Source: Aricia agestis
Taxonomy: Eukaryota; Arthropoda; Insecta; Lepidoptera; Lycaenidae
Direction of reading: 5' to 3'
Assembly (NCBI RefSeq): GCF_905147365.1
Contig: NC_056409.1
Coordinates: 4,469,001-4,533,000, forward strand
Length of the DNA: 64,000 bases
This document shows, one piece after another, positions 43,312-54,858 of this stretch. A model generated the notes under the pieces. That model was given only the letters and a program-made list of their open reading frames with translations, had not been told where the DNA came from and did not search any database. The first letter of the stretch is position 1. Each line of letters begins with the position of its first letter. A program made the position numbers and the translations under genes.

Positions 43312-45098
43312 TTTAACACGTGAATAATATTGAGAAGTAAAAAGAGCATACGTGATGTTATAGTATGTTGAAATCAATGTGTGCCTGGTCTGTAGGTAGG
43401 AAAAGTTATGAACTGTATATTTTGCAGTGGCGGAAAGTTTCTATATTCTGTATTTAGGATGGTTATTGGTTAGGCGAGATGTAAAATGATGTGAGGCATA
43501 GCAAGAGATGAGCTTACTTAGTGACAATGGGTTATGCAGGTGTAGGTAACAAAAATTGAAGAGTTAAAAAAGAACCTGCAAACTGCAATGCTTTCAATAT
43601 TTGGTTTGACCTATAATCCTCTAATCCAGAATAATAATTTTCTGGATACATAATATATTTACTTAATAAGTATGTGTGAAAACTCCAGTTATAAACGTTA
43701 TATCACAGATTACATAAGAAGTAGGGCTGTCCCAGTTCCAAGCCAGTACCTAAAGTTGGAATTAAAAAAATAAACTGTCACATGAATCTGGTAAAATTGG
43801 CGGCAAAAGTGGAATGTGTACGTGCGATAAAAGCAAGTTCTTTATCATAGTGATGTATCTAAGAGGAAAAACAAGTAAACGAGCATAAAAAACAGCTCAT
43901 GTTAAGTAACGTGACCCACATAATATTAGCTAGAACTTAGATTAGAAGTAAAGTGTAAATCCTTAAGATTTATGTCGAAGATTATCAGGAAAATATATTG
44001 ATTTATCATCATATTATGAACTAGAAGACATAAAGTAACAATATTCTTTAAAATTATGAATAATGAGACTGGCGAAGCAAAGAGTTTACTTCATAAGTCA
44101 TAAAGATGGGAAATATAAAAAGATATTAACAAACCTTGAACAATGCAGGTAGATATTTAATTACCATAATCATCGTCGAAATAAACAGATAAGTTATAAC
44201 CTGTTTTAGAGGTTACAGATTCGAATAGGATGTAGTTTTGACGGCAAGGTTCTGCTTATTTGTATGCAAACCGTACTTCCATGAGGCGCAAACGAAAATC
44301 GATTTAAAAATGAAACAGATAAAGCTGGTTTTCCATAGAAGGTCTTACGTGAATACCCCAGCCGAGGTGCAAGGCTTAAAAATACATATTGCAACATATG
44401 CTCTGAGCCTGACTGGTGTAAAATTAAGCTTATGTATGAATTATTTAAAACAGATTGACCTTTAGGAACAACTTTCGTTACGGTCTTATTTTGGACTACC
44501 TATAAACGATGGAATTTACAAAAATTTAATTACAGTAAACCGAAATTTCAAAAGTATATTTTGTGAGAAATAAGTTGAAAGTTAGTACTTTAGATCTAAA
44601 CACTGCTGGTAATCTTCTGTGGAGCTTTGCTTTTCAAATATCTCTACCTGTTCTAAGAAGGCAGCTCCATGCTTCGTTTTAATTTAACATGAATACAAGT
44701 AGGTAACCATGCAAGTTTCTTGTTTTAAATTAATTGGATAATATTAAGAGATAGGTCTTATTAAATGAATCGAATAATCTTAAGTTGCACAAGAATAACC
44801 TTTGAAAATTCTGCGCGACTCGTGCTCAAGTCGTCACTCATCAGCATCACAGATCTAAAATATCATAAAGACTCACATTTAGATAATGTTGCTGATGTGA
44901 CATTTGAGTTTTTACTTTTTGGGAATTTAGTGTTTAATTACATCGTCGTTTGCATGTATTTGCATAGAAGCTATAGAACAGTGTATTTTATTTAACTTGC
45001 TCTGTATGTATGTAAGTATGTATGTTCGGGTTAAATTTTGTAAATCAATTTTGAAGTAGATATATCAACTTCAAAATTGATTTCCAAAATTTCAATAT
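43312..45098. other. AT-rich intron, no gene
   Basis: Only short unsupported open frames (for example 44238-44465 and 44765-44995). No repeat boundary recognised. Confidence 0.35.
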
Positions 45099-45531
45099 AC
45101 GAGGGTGCGTTTTTAAGTTCGCGGAATGAGAGGGTTGGAGGGGGGTGATGAGGCTCATTAGACCCGTAACGGTTAAGGGACTCATTATTAGTATAAATAC
45201 GAGGTTTCATTATCATTAGGCAATTAGTCTTTGACTTATCGTCAATCAAGCAACATAATCGGGAGAGAAAAGTGAAATATGGAAAAAATCGAATTTCGAG
45301 CCGTTATAAAGTTTCTTACCAAGCAAGGAAAATCAGTTGCGACCATAATGAATGAGATGTTATCGGTTTACGGCGACTCTTGTACTGGAAAAACCATGGT
45401 TTACAAGTGGCATAGTTTATTTAAACAAGGAAGGGAGTCCCTTGAAGACGAACCGAGGCCGGGCAGAAGCATCGAGGTGACCACGCCAGAACTTATCCAA
45501 AAAGTTGAAAAAATTGTACTCGACGATGCTC

Positions 45532-45536
<5 letters not shown>
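45099..45536 (+). pseudogene. 5' fragment of a second mariner-type transposon
   Basis: A terminal sequence ACGAGGGTGCGTTTTTAAGT at 45100 is followed at 45279 by an intact N-terminal transposase part: MEKIEFRAVIKFLTKQGKSV, then VYKWHSLFKQGRESLEDEPR, PGRSIEVTTPE, VLDDARL. This is the DNA-binding (paired helix-turn-helix) domain only. The frame runs into a TA microsatellite and the catalytic domain is gone. Clearly a different lineage from the copy at 16978. Confidence 0.75.

Positions 45537-45564
<28 letters not shown>
45535..45564. repeat. (TA)n microsatellite
   Basis: Fifteen TA dinucleotides in a row, ending the mariner fragment. Confidence 0.95.
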
Positions 45565-45568
<4 letters not shown>

Positions 45569-45584
45569 CGGCTAAATGCGAGTC

Positions 45585-45737
45585 ACCGAGTCGACCGGAG
45601 AAATACCACGTTCTCACAGAAAACCAGCGTTCTCTTCCCTTCCCATCCCTACCCTCCTCAATTACTCTATTTCCTCTTAAAAGCTCGGCAACGCACCTGC
45701 AGCTCTCGTATTATTTTTCATTGGAACAGGCGATGGT
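45585..45737 (+). repeat. Fragment of the poly(A)-tailed GGGAGAGCCATGC repeat
   Basis: TCGACCGGAGAAATACCACG, CTCACAGAAAACC and GGCAACGCACCTGCAGCTCT match 58487-58816, with the middle deleted. Confidence 0.6.
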
Positions 45738-46085
45738 GGAGGCAACTATAAATAATAAAAAAGCCAATGTTCAGCGATCTAATGAACTATAGAACTCCCA
45801 GATATGGCACACAGCTTTCATACACCACGTATGTGGTACCACAAATATCACATCTGGTCAAGGTAAACAGAGATTCTATATGTAAATTATTATATCGCTA
45901 TTACGTAATCGATAATATGTTTTATATTATATCGGTGGTATTTTACCATTTAATGGGGCAAAATATGCATACTGACCAATCTCATCAACCTAGAATTCTT
46001 AGTTGTAAATCTAGGCATATTTTATTTATTAATTAATTAAGGTACATTTAATTAAGAAATATACTCATTTTAAAGAACTCATTTC

Positions 46086-46123
46086 ATCCACTCATGTCTT
46101 CACAAATGAAGACATGAGTGGAT
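46086..46123. repeat. Short perfect hairpin
   Basis: ATCCACTCATGTCTTC and GAAGACATGAGTGGAT with a 6-bp spacer. Confidence 0.8.
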
Positions 46124-46315
46124 TATTTCTTTTATTTTTTCTTTTATTATCACTCAGTACTAAAATGTTGAGAAATAGCTTTCGAAACTTATCCTAAAAA
46201 ACACTACAATTAATGGACACGACGCGACGCGTCGCCCGCGCGTGATGTGACCCCGGCCCCCGGGGTTTCAAATTTTATTTTTATTTTATTTATTTATGAA
46301 AATGAATTTTAAAAA

Positions 46316-46489
46316 ATCGGCTAAATGCGAGTCAAACTCGCGCACGAAAGGTTCCGTACCGTTACCTATAGCGGAAAAATGGGCCGAAAATTGTGTTTTT
46401 ATATACAAACACAATTTTCGGCCCATTTTTCCGCTATAGGTAACGGTACGGAACCTTTCGTGCGCAAGTTTGACTCGCATTTAGCCGAT
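46316..46489. repeat. Near-perfect 174-bp palindrome derived from the GGGTTCCG repeat family
   Basis: Arms of about 83 bp, starting ATCGGCTAAATGCGAGTC, differ at one visible position. Contains GGTTCCGTACC and CGCGCACGAAAGG, related to the end of the repeat at 13976. Confidence 0.85.
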
Positions 46490-49400
46490 ATTTTTTAAAT
46501 CATTTTCTTGGCCCTGAAGCCTCCATTTATGCAAAAAACGATAATTTACAAATTGTTAGTTACTCACTTCATCTACTCATGACTTCAAATAAACTCAGAC
46601 TCCGACCTCCGTCGAGACTCGAGACTCATGTTTCCCGCGTCCCGAGTCCCGACAACATAAAACAAAAGGTCAATTGACCTCGCTCTTGTAGATTGTGTCT
46701 TCCCGTCCGATATTGGCAGTTGATCCTATAACCTACATGCACAATGGGACGAGGTGGTAACACCTCGTTTTTGATGAAAGGGACAGCATAATATTTAACC
46801 CACAGTTAACTTTAACCCAATTTCGTGTAAGTAAAGAGGTTAAAATCTAACATACATTCGTAGATTAGCCATAGAGAATGTATATGAAGCTACAGGATTT
46901 TAAAAAGAGAATAAATTTAAATACTTATTAAAATATTTGAATGTTTGTTTTTAAATAACAGAAATGCATGAAGAAATAATATAAGGATAACTTGGCACTA
47001 ATAAATAATAATCATTAATTACGACATTAATTATGTGCCATAAGTAGACCGTAATCGCATTGTCCAGCATAAAACGTTATTTTTTTAAATTGAACCAAAA
47101 ATGATAATCTTTATTATGTACCTATTGGCTACTAACTTCTTAAATGAAGAAAGTTTGAACGTGATTATAAATTTTCTACTCATTGTTCACTTTATGATTT
47201 TTATATTGTTTACTTTCCCTTGGTTCTCGTGGAATTTTACTGTCACTAATTATCTCTTTACAAAAACGTCACAAAAATTAAATGTAATGAGAGAGAACCT
47301 AAGTACCTAAAAATTACATTTTTGAGAACCGTAGGAACTCAGAGGTCAAAACGTAAATTGTATATAAAGAGTCATCATTATATTAAAATAATTTCTGATA
47401 ATGGGCATTTTACAAGTGTACCAAAACATTAAAAATACATTAAGTAACTTTTAAGGACCTTTAGGACACTCATATGGATAAGGTTTAAGTAAAAAAAAAA
47501 CATCGATCGTTCAGAGAAGCAAAAGAAGAAAGGCAGAAGAGGAGCAAAAAATCACTTACACCGCTCAAATAAAAAATGTGTCTTTTTGCATCCGTCGCGA
47601 GTCAGACTGAGAAGACGTCACAGACAGATCTTCATCTCAGAGTTTCTATTATCGTCTTTATGTCGTTCGTGTAAGGTCCTGTTAATGGTAATATAACTGT
47701 GAATCATATCAACAATGCACCAGTTAAGGTTCAGTCCAGCCTTTGTAGAACTGGTTCAAGAGTAACAAAAGCTGATTTAATATCCGCTGTACGAGTGGTA
47801 TAACTTTTAACCTAGATTTAGTAACAAGTGAATTGGCACTTAAAGAATCAGGTACTGTATAACAGGATATAATAATACTTGGAATACCGGCTTGCGTACA
47901 TAAAAATATATTATGTTTTTGTGTTAAAAATGTAACATAATAAAAAAATTGAAGATAACAATTTGAAAATTTGCCGTTTCTTGAATTATTAATGGAGACT
48001 TACGCCTGGGAATGTGGATGTTATGTCTATACATAGCGATTAGCGAGGTATGATATTGGCCGGATAATGGAGTAGGTTCAAATTATAGGGAAAAAATTTG
48101 AGTTATTGCTCTTCTGTTATTTACAACAGAAGAGCAATTACTCAATTTTTTCCTTGGTAACTAACATATTTTTAATGTTAGTTACCCGGTACATCCATTT
48201 ATATCTTCAATTATTAGGTTCATCAAATTAGTGCAAAAAACAACCAAGACGTAAATCAAAAAAAGGTTTGATAACCTTGACAGTTAAATCACAACAAAAA
48301 TAAATGGAATAACTCAAAATAAAACAAAATCAGGTGACCTAATGCAAATGGTATAAAATCTAAAAAAATCAATCAAAATAAAATCTAAAAAAAACAACAC
48401 CCGATTATAAAATGAAAATCTATGAAAACCAACCCCTATTAATTAAAATTATGAAAAAAGAGGTTTTGGTGATTATGATATTCGCAATAATCATGGGCAT
48501 TCATGGGCGACTGGTCGTTTTAATTTAATTTCCAAACCTGACGACACCCAAGGCCGCTGGGGCATGAAATTTAAACAATAGCAGATGAATTGTGCAACGG
48601 TGGCCGAGGTTAGCGGTAATCTTATTATCTGGTTAAAGATTTTGAACCAAAGTACAAAGTAGCAAGAGAAAAGATTGAAGAAACTGAAGAAAATAAGCGT
48701 TAAGATCGTAACTTTCAGGTAAAAGAAACAAGGGCGAAGAAAAATAAAGAATTAGAATCAAACTAGTAGCAAGAGATTGAAATATTGAAGAAACTGAAGA
48801 GGAGAAGACTATTGACATCTATTGATCTTAAAAAACAGGGAGAAGAAAATAAAAGGCGAAGAGAAATATTTTATTTAACACCAATAATGGATTGAATGAG
48901 CTAACAAGACATTGCACTTGACGTCAAGCTAAGGAAAAGGAGAAGGAAGGAAAAAAATGGGGAATCAATTTCAATAAATTACCTCAGCATGGTCATGTTT
49001 TTCTAGAAAAGTATTAGGTATAATATTGCTTAAGTATTAAAAAAGCTAAGCTATATTAACTCAATCACAGTCAATTAATGAAGAAAACATTTTCGACAGT
49101 CATTGCTCTGTTAAATCGTTGATTGTCGATTGAGACACAATTGCTACTTTAATTCGTAACGTTTTGATAAATATCGCTAAAGACTCGAATTGCTTTAGTA
49201 CGCAATCACGTTTAATAGTTAAAGAGAGCTTACTTCATAAGTCCAGTTACTAATTGTCCATCAAATATCATGCCATCTCTTTTGTAACTTTGGAGAACGA
49301 GGAAAATATAAAATTTATTCACGCTTAGAGTTTCTTGATTACTTACACGTGTACGACGTGTAAATAATCAAAGACAGATAACTAGCCTTTTATTTAAAAA

Positions 49401-50081
49401 AAGGCAAAAGGGCCTTTAGAGTACCAATTAGTTTTTATACAGTTCGATAAAAAAATTGATGCGATTACCGCCTCGATATTAACAATCAGCATTCAGCAAT
49501 AATACCCATATAAAGAACAAAAACGATTAAATATAAATTAATATTGTTAACTGTATGTAGTGCAGTATGCCAGCAATTTTGAAAATTGAAAAGTACGGTC
49601 AAGTTATCAATGGCTAAGGAATGATTATTTTTGACGTTTATATTTTGAAGGTGAACGTACACCTGAGCTAAATATATTTTTAGTAAGTAAAGCTACAAAA
49701 CTAACGACTGGAACTAGAGCTATGGACATAAATTATCCATAATTAGATAGGCAATTAAAATACATCCCTAAACTAGCAAAACGTTAAAGGATGTTTATTG
49801 TTTTTGGAGAAGTTTCATTCAATATTATCAAACAGGAGTTTCCAATAATTTAGAATAAATAAATAATTAAATAATAACAAATTAGACACAAATTAAAAAC
49901 TAATTAGGTACTTACCGTAATTGACTATCTTGAAGTTTCAATTTTTATCTAATTAAACTTAATTAATATAAAATTGCAAGCAACCTTAGAAGCACTTGCC
50001 TTTATCTTTATTGCAATTCTTATAAGACAACTCATTAAACAAGTGTAAATAAAGACTAAGAAAGATATAAATATTACTCAC
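46490..50081. other. AT-rich intron, no gene
   Basis: The 5' end of the presumed tsl first intron. A perfect-looking hairpin at 48089-48153 and a purine-rich imperfect duplication at about 48655-48880 (AGCAAGAGA, GAAGAAACTGAAGA) are the only structures noticed. Confidence 0.4.
48089..48153. repeat. Hairpin
   Basis: Arms GGAAAAAATTTGAG...TTGCTCTTCTGTT and AACAGAAGAGCAA...CTCAATTTTTTCC with a 6-bp loop. Confidence 0.75.
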
Positions 50082-50197
50082 CCGAAGTGCAATCCCATGA
50101 AATGTGAAATATCAGTTACACGGAAATTAGTTCAATAATGTTAACATCCTCTCAAAGCCATAACACCGACACAAACAATGGGACACCGCGCGGGACT
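50082..50197 (-). other. Putative noncoding first exon (5' UTR) of tsl
   Basis: From the predicted start at 50197 the sequence runs 116 nt to a consensus donor CGG|GTGAGT (GT at 50081-50080). Joined to the acceptor at 12685 it gives a 131-nt leader and a first intron of about 37.4 kb. The exon has two short upstream ORFs; the second, starting ATG at 50098, would read across the splice and end in a TGA overlapping the tsl ATG (TGATG). There may be further UTR exons between. It could belong to another transcript. Confidence 0.4.
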
Positions 50198-50227
50198 GAC
50201 AGTTCACAGAAAACAAACTTATTTATA
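50195..50227 (-). promoter_or_regulatory. TATA plus initiator core promoter, probably of tsl
   Basis: On the minus strand TATAAATA (50227-50220) is followed, 30 nt later, by TCAGT with its A at 50197, the arthropod initiator. The spacing is what RNA polymerase II promoters use. No other minus-strand gene is visible between here and tsl exon 1, so assignment to tsl is an inference from position. Confidence 0.5.
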
Positions 50228-51374
50228 AAAACATGTGGACTATCATTATTTTCAAGAGAAGGCAGGTCGAACGTCCTTCGTGGCAATCTTCATTCAAGTC
50301 ACAGAAATCCAAGTTTCCTTAGCGGATTTTAAAACGAAGCTACGGTTTCGATATTTTTAGCGCGAGGCGACACACTCCTGCGATTCGACTCGGTCACTGA
50401 CTGTGACTGACTGAACTTACTTCGGCTAACTTGCCTGACTTCATTTTACAAATTGACGTAATGAACTTAATGGCGCAATCTTATTTATTGATACAAACTT
50501 AGAAATTATTTACATGCAAACATTGACCTAGTTTATTATTTATAAGTTTTATTTTAAATCATTTATTAATTTCACAGAAAATTTTAATTTTAAAAATGTT
50601 TAATCTTAACTGCCATCTATCGGTACTCCTTAACAATAAAAAGTGACATCTATGCTTATGTATTGGAACTAAATGACACTGCAGTAGACTGCACGTTCGT
50701 TCGCACGTTCAGAAGACTGATCGTGGTGAATCATGAATAATATAGATGGCGCTTTTAAAGGTTTTTCAGAAAGTAGAATGAACAAAGTGAACTATACTAA
50801 TCCTAATTCAAAACCTTGGTATTGAATTAGAATTCATAATAATATCTCTGGAATATATTTATATTTAATTTAATATTTTTATTTTATTATGTTTTTGTTT
50901 TGTATTCTATTTATAATATACTTAAATTTCATTTTATGGCCAACAAATACTTCGTGGTGTGCTACAAGTTACAAGTAGCATGTTACCAAACTTGGGTTTT
51001 CTCCTCTGTAACACCTTTAAAAACCTGTTCTAAAAATTTTACGCCACGAAGTTTAATAACTGTAATTTTCGTAAATAAAAATAACACCAGTGTGTATAGT
51101 AAAATTCGTGTACTTAAAAAAAAACCTTACTTATTAATTTTCTAGTAGGTACTTAAGTAAAATTTTAGATTTCTTATATTTTTTATTTATTCACTCAACA
51201 ATATAATAATATTATGAATCTTATAATAAATTAATTTTAACTGCTTACATATTTGTTTAAAATAATGCTAACAATCTAAATAAAAAATTAAAAAAACCCA
51301 GGCCGGTTATTTCTAGCTTCTATTAGAAAATGTAAAAGCAAGCAAAAATTATTAATAAATTAATATCATAATAA
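50198..51374. other. Spacer between the putative tsl promoter and the secreted-protein gene
   Basis: No gene seen. The stretch 50230-50460 is less AT-rich than its surroundings and lies directly upstream of the TATA box, so it is the likeliest place for proximal control sites; CTGTGACTGACTG-type repeats occur near 50395-50415. Confidence 0.4.
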
Positions 51375-51380
51375 TTTATT
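51375..51380 (-). terminator. Candidate poly(A) signal of the secreted-protein gene
   Basis: AATAAA on the minus strand about 176 nt past the stop codon. The surroundings are AT-rich, so chance matches are possible; no clear GU-rich element was seen. Confidence 0.35.
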
Positions 51381-51555
51381 AGCTAGCGTAAAATACCAAA
51401 AAAAAACTCATGTATAAAAAATATGAACTAGGTTTTAAAAGAATTAAAACGCCATGATTTTGTAATGCTCGTGTTATAATAAAATGATTCAATAATTCAT
51501 CATAGTCCGTTAGAATGCTGTGTTATCATGTAGATTTCTTTGTTTGCTTCATCTC

Positions 51556-54052
51556 CTAAATGTCTCCTAACCTCGCTTTGATTTGCATTGGCGTTCCACT
51601 GCTAACAGCTGGCTGTCCACCGATTATTTTTATTTTTATATCCTCTTCATCAACAGGAACCTCGATTTCATCAGGTACATCTTCCTCCACCACATTATGT
51701 CTTCGTAAGCTCAGACCTGGTATCAGATCAGCTACCGTTTTCATTCCTTCGTTATGGATTTTAGACGGCAAAAGTAGTAGATCCTTTAGAGGGTCTTTCT
51801 TTTCTGGGGTTACTAGTTGATCATTGTGTGGCATAGGGAAGTAAATACCTCGATATTTCGGTGAGTCTTTCTTTTCTGGTGTTGCTGGAATTACTGGAGT
51901 AATTTTTATGTTGTTAGGTTTTTGATCATGGTGTGGCATCGGGAAGTAAATATCCCGATATTTCGGTGAGTCTTTCTTTTCTGGAGTTACCGGTATAATT
52001 TTCAAATTTTGCGATGGATCTTTCTTGTTTGGAGTAACTGGTGTGATTTTTATATTGTTATGTTGATCATGATGTGGCATTGGAAAGTAAATACCCCGAT
52101 ATTGAGGTGGATTCAGAATTTGTGTTGAAAGTATTTGTTTGTTTTCTGGGTAAAATTTAACTAGCTGATCTTTAATCGGGCTAGAGAAAGGAAGGCTTTG
52201 AAGGGCCGATCCTTGCTTTAACGTACTAAATAAAGGATCGAAACTCATCGGAATTGATCTTGGTACTTGTTTTCTTTGGACATGGCTCAAGTAATTGTTT
52301 GGATTTTCTTCTTCTAACTGGACGCCATGGATATTTTGTATCTTATTCTCAGCGTTTTCTAACCCAATCAAGTTGTAGAAAGATTTCAGCTGTGAATCTG
52401 TACTATTCTCATTACCCCCGACATTATTTATTGCGACGAAAGTATTCTCCAAGTATGGGTGTTTGTGTATACTAGTGTGTAGCTTGGATATTGATTTCAA
52501 ATATTTGGGACATTCATATCTTGAGCAATAAATATGAAGCTTACAAATACCAGATGAGCAGCTAATGTCCGGTCGGTGCTTGATGAGACTCGCAGAAGCT
52601 AAATTTTCCTCATCGATTTCTATTTCAACCTTTCTGCGAGGGTCGTAAATACTGTTTAAATTCAACTCTTTACTATGCGTTGATTCATAAATGTCTACTG
52701 GCAAAGTATTCCATGGTGAACCGAATCCAAAACCATTCTGTGGTTGTAAATTATCAACTCCGTACAAATTTTGAGGTTTCGCAATGTTTTCTACAAGTTT
52801 CTTATTTTTATTTGAGTTTAACCCGACAATTTTCTGTGGTTTTGAATTATGGTATAAAGGAAAATAATCTTTATTTAAATTTAGTCCATAATCTATTTTA
52901 GGAGCTTTGCCATGTTCATCTATGATTTCCTCGCTGGGTTTTGATTCGAAAACTTTTACTGGTCGATCAGCGTTGTGTAAGTTCGGAATAGCTAAAGGAC
53001 CATTAATATTTAACACCTCTTCTGCCTGGTTAAGGGGTTCTGGTTTAAAAGCGTTTTGTGATTGATTCTCATCTTCATTATACCCAAATCCTTTATACGG
53101 GAATTTTACCTGTTGCGCATTAGGTTTCAGGTCGATATTTCCAAAGTTAGGCCTAGGAATGTTAAGAGGTGCGACAATATTTTTAGGTTTAATAACTTCA
53201 TGTGAAAATAGTTCATTTACAATAGGATCTAAGCCATGTTCAACGGATACAAAAACAGACGGTTCTTTAACAGCACCAGTATTGAGATATAATTTTTCTT
53301 GAGATCTAACCGTATCATCTACAAGTACATTTTTGCTACCTGGTTTGGATACTAACACTGGATTTGGTTCTTCAACGTTCTCAGTGTACTCATCATCTTC
53401 GTCAGGATATATTCCAAATACTGATTGACTATCATCATCGTCATACAAATTTGATTCTCCTATTCCGTCAAAATCTTGTGATGAAGGATACTCATACGAT
53501 GCTAACAAATGTAATTTATCTTCGAAAATATGCTTCAGAGCTTCTTTGCTTATCCTCTCACTACTAGTTGGTGAGATAGACTTTTGTAGATTTTGCTCAT
53601 TTATGGGTTGATTTTCATTGATTGTTATAATATGAGCATTAGTTCGACTACTATGATCCTCATTTTCCTCTTGGGGAAGCTCTTCTAGCGCCGTCAGTAC
53701 ATTTACATTATGTGATGGGAGAGGCCTTAAAACATCACCGTCGTCGAGTGTGAGATCAGTAAAAAGGGACTGTTTATGTAAATTTGGCACGTAAAGTGCA
53801 TTTTTTTTACCAACGGTGTAAATGTACACCACCGTCCTCTCTATTGGTTTTTCAAAACCATTTGTTAAATACTCCAGTACTGGTGTGTTGTAGTTGTTCA
53901 AAGGGAAGCAAGTGCATCGTTCGTTGTGAGCATATTTACTTTTTATCTGCTTACAAAACTTTCCATAGCAGTTGCCTTTGCTGTTTGGAGGGTAGTTTAT
54001 GTTCAAATCTATCCTAGGCTCTGCTACATCTTGGTTTTCTTCTATTTTTTGA
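51556..54052 (-). CDS. Secreted-protein gene, exon 3 (nearly all of the mature protein)
   Basis: The acceptor TATTCCTTTTCAG ends at 54053. The frame is open from there to TAG at 51558-51556, 2497 nt. The first Met-like codon at 54006 is a TTG inside the exon and not a start: the frame continues upstream without a stop to the splice site. The plus-strand open frames in this span are antisense shadows. Confidence 0.85.
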
Positions 54053-54576
54053 CTGAAAAGGAATAAAATAAATGCATTTAAGTTTCAGTCATTGTCTGCA
54101 CCCAAAATAGATTTATATTATAGCCTAAAATTAATATTTTTAGGCTTTTTACTTTTGCTAAATCAAAACATAGATTTTTCAACCATTTAAATATTTTAAT
54201 GGTTGAAAAATCTATGTTTTGATTTTGCAAAAGTTCTCGATATTATAAAACAGCTTAGAAAATTCTGATATTTGCCCCAAAATAAAAATAAATACCTTAT
54301 AGAGTATTCTATCGATATGAAGAACAACAGGAATATCTGAAAAATCAAAATAATATAATGTTTTGCATAAAAAAACGTTTTACGTAAAACGGATAATCAA
54401 GAAAATAATACAGGAAGTTATCATTGCAAAACATTGTTTTTGTTAATAAATCCGTTCCGTTTAGCTTAAATTAATAGAAAAAGTAGGTAACCGTAGTGAC
54501 GTTAGTAGAAAAGAAACTATATTTAATATGCTTAAAGTCTAAAAAAAATAAAAAATCATACCTTCATCACATCCAT
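51556..54576 (-). CDS. Unrecognised secreted protein, 850 residues, three exons
   Basis: Joining 54576-54562, 54336-54296 and 54052-51556 gives 851 codons with stop. Residues 1-19 (MDVMKIFLLFFISIEYSIS) are a signal peptide split over the first two exons. Seen in the mature protein: Cys47, 52, 65 and 67; an acidic stretch around 222-240; a second cluster Cys517, 522, 528 and 533 (CSSGICKLHIYCSRYEC); and three copies of YR(G/D)IYFPMPH(H/N)DQ at 670-682, 717-729 and 752-764, separated by Pro/Lys-rich TPEKKDSP linkers. No membrane segment or catalytic motif is visible; most of it looks disordered and rich in Asn, Pro, Lys and Glu. It suggests an extracellular, possibly low-complexity structural or secretory protein, but I do not recognise a family. 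It has its own TATA box and poly(A) signal. Confidence 0.8.
54151..54234. repeat. 37-bp-arm hairpin in intron 2 of the secreted-protein gene
   Basis: Arms 54151-54187 and 54198-54234 match at 36 of 37 positions (starting ACTTTTGCTAAATCAAAACA), loop of 10 bp. Confidence 0.85.
54296..54336 (-). CDS. Secreted-protein gene, exon 2 (signal peptide core)
   Basis: Acceptor TTGATTTTTCAG, 41 nt, donor GTATTT. It encodes IFLLFFISIEYSI plus two bases of the next codon (phase 2), which the T at 54052 completes as Ser. The hydrophobic core exactly completes MDVMK from exon 1 and precedes a polar mature start QKIEENQDVAEP. Confidence 0.75.
54562..54576 (-). CDS. Secreted-protein gene, coding part of exon 1
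   Basis: ATGGATGTGATGAAG then donor GTATGA, phase 0. It supplies MDVMK, the basic end of the signal peptide. This ATG lies about 20 nt after the expected transcription start, so the 5' UTR is very short. It is too small to show as an open frame, but the chain of compatible splice sites and the signal peptide formed by joining exon 2 support it. Confidence 0.72.
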
Positions 54577-54614
54577 ATCAGAAAACCATAACTACCAAGT
54601 AGAGAATATTTTGT

Positions 54615-54625
54615 CTATTTATATA
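54615..54625 (-). promoter_or_regulatory. TATA box of the secreted-protein gene
   Basis: TATATAAATAG on the minus strand, about 50 nt upstream of the ATG at 54576. A start 25-32 nt downstream falls at about 54600-54593. Confidence 0.55.
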
Positions 54626-54858
54626 CAGGTATACTCTAATTAATATAATATTATAATGAAATGCGTAAAAGAAAATAATTACATACTAAAACTAATTTTA
54701 ATGGTGCAATGATGAAATAATATAGTAAATATTGCAATTAACACTCAGTGTGCGTTATACGGTTGCTAATTATATTTAGAAGTGTGAAAAACAAAAACTA
54801 GTTGCTGTCGGCGCCTACGTCTGTTTAGGCTCGATTTATAACAGCCTTTCCCAAAGTA

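Noticed and set aside
45279..45575. A 98-residue host protein
   Set aside because: It is the N-terminal domain of a mariner transposase ending in translated TA repeat.
54004..54006. Start codon of the long secreted-protein frame
   Set aside because: It is a TTG inside an exon; the frame continues upstream to a splice acceptor at 54053.
51560..54017. Several plus-strand open frames
   Set aside because: Antisense shadows of the 2.5-kb exon of the secreted-protein gene.
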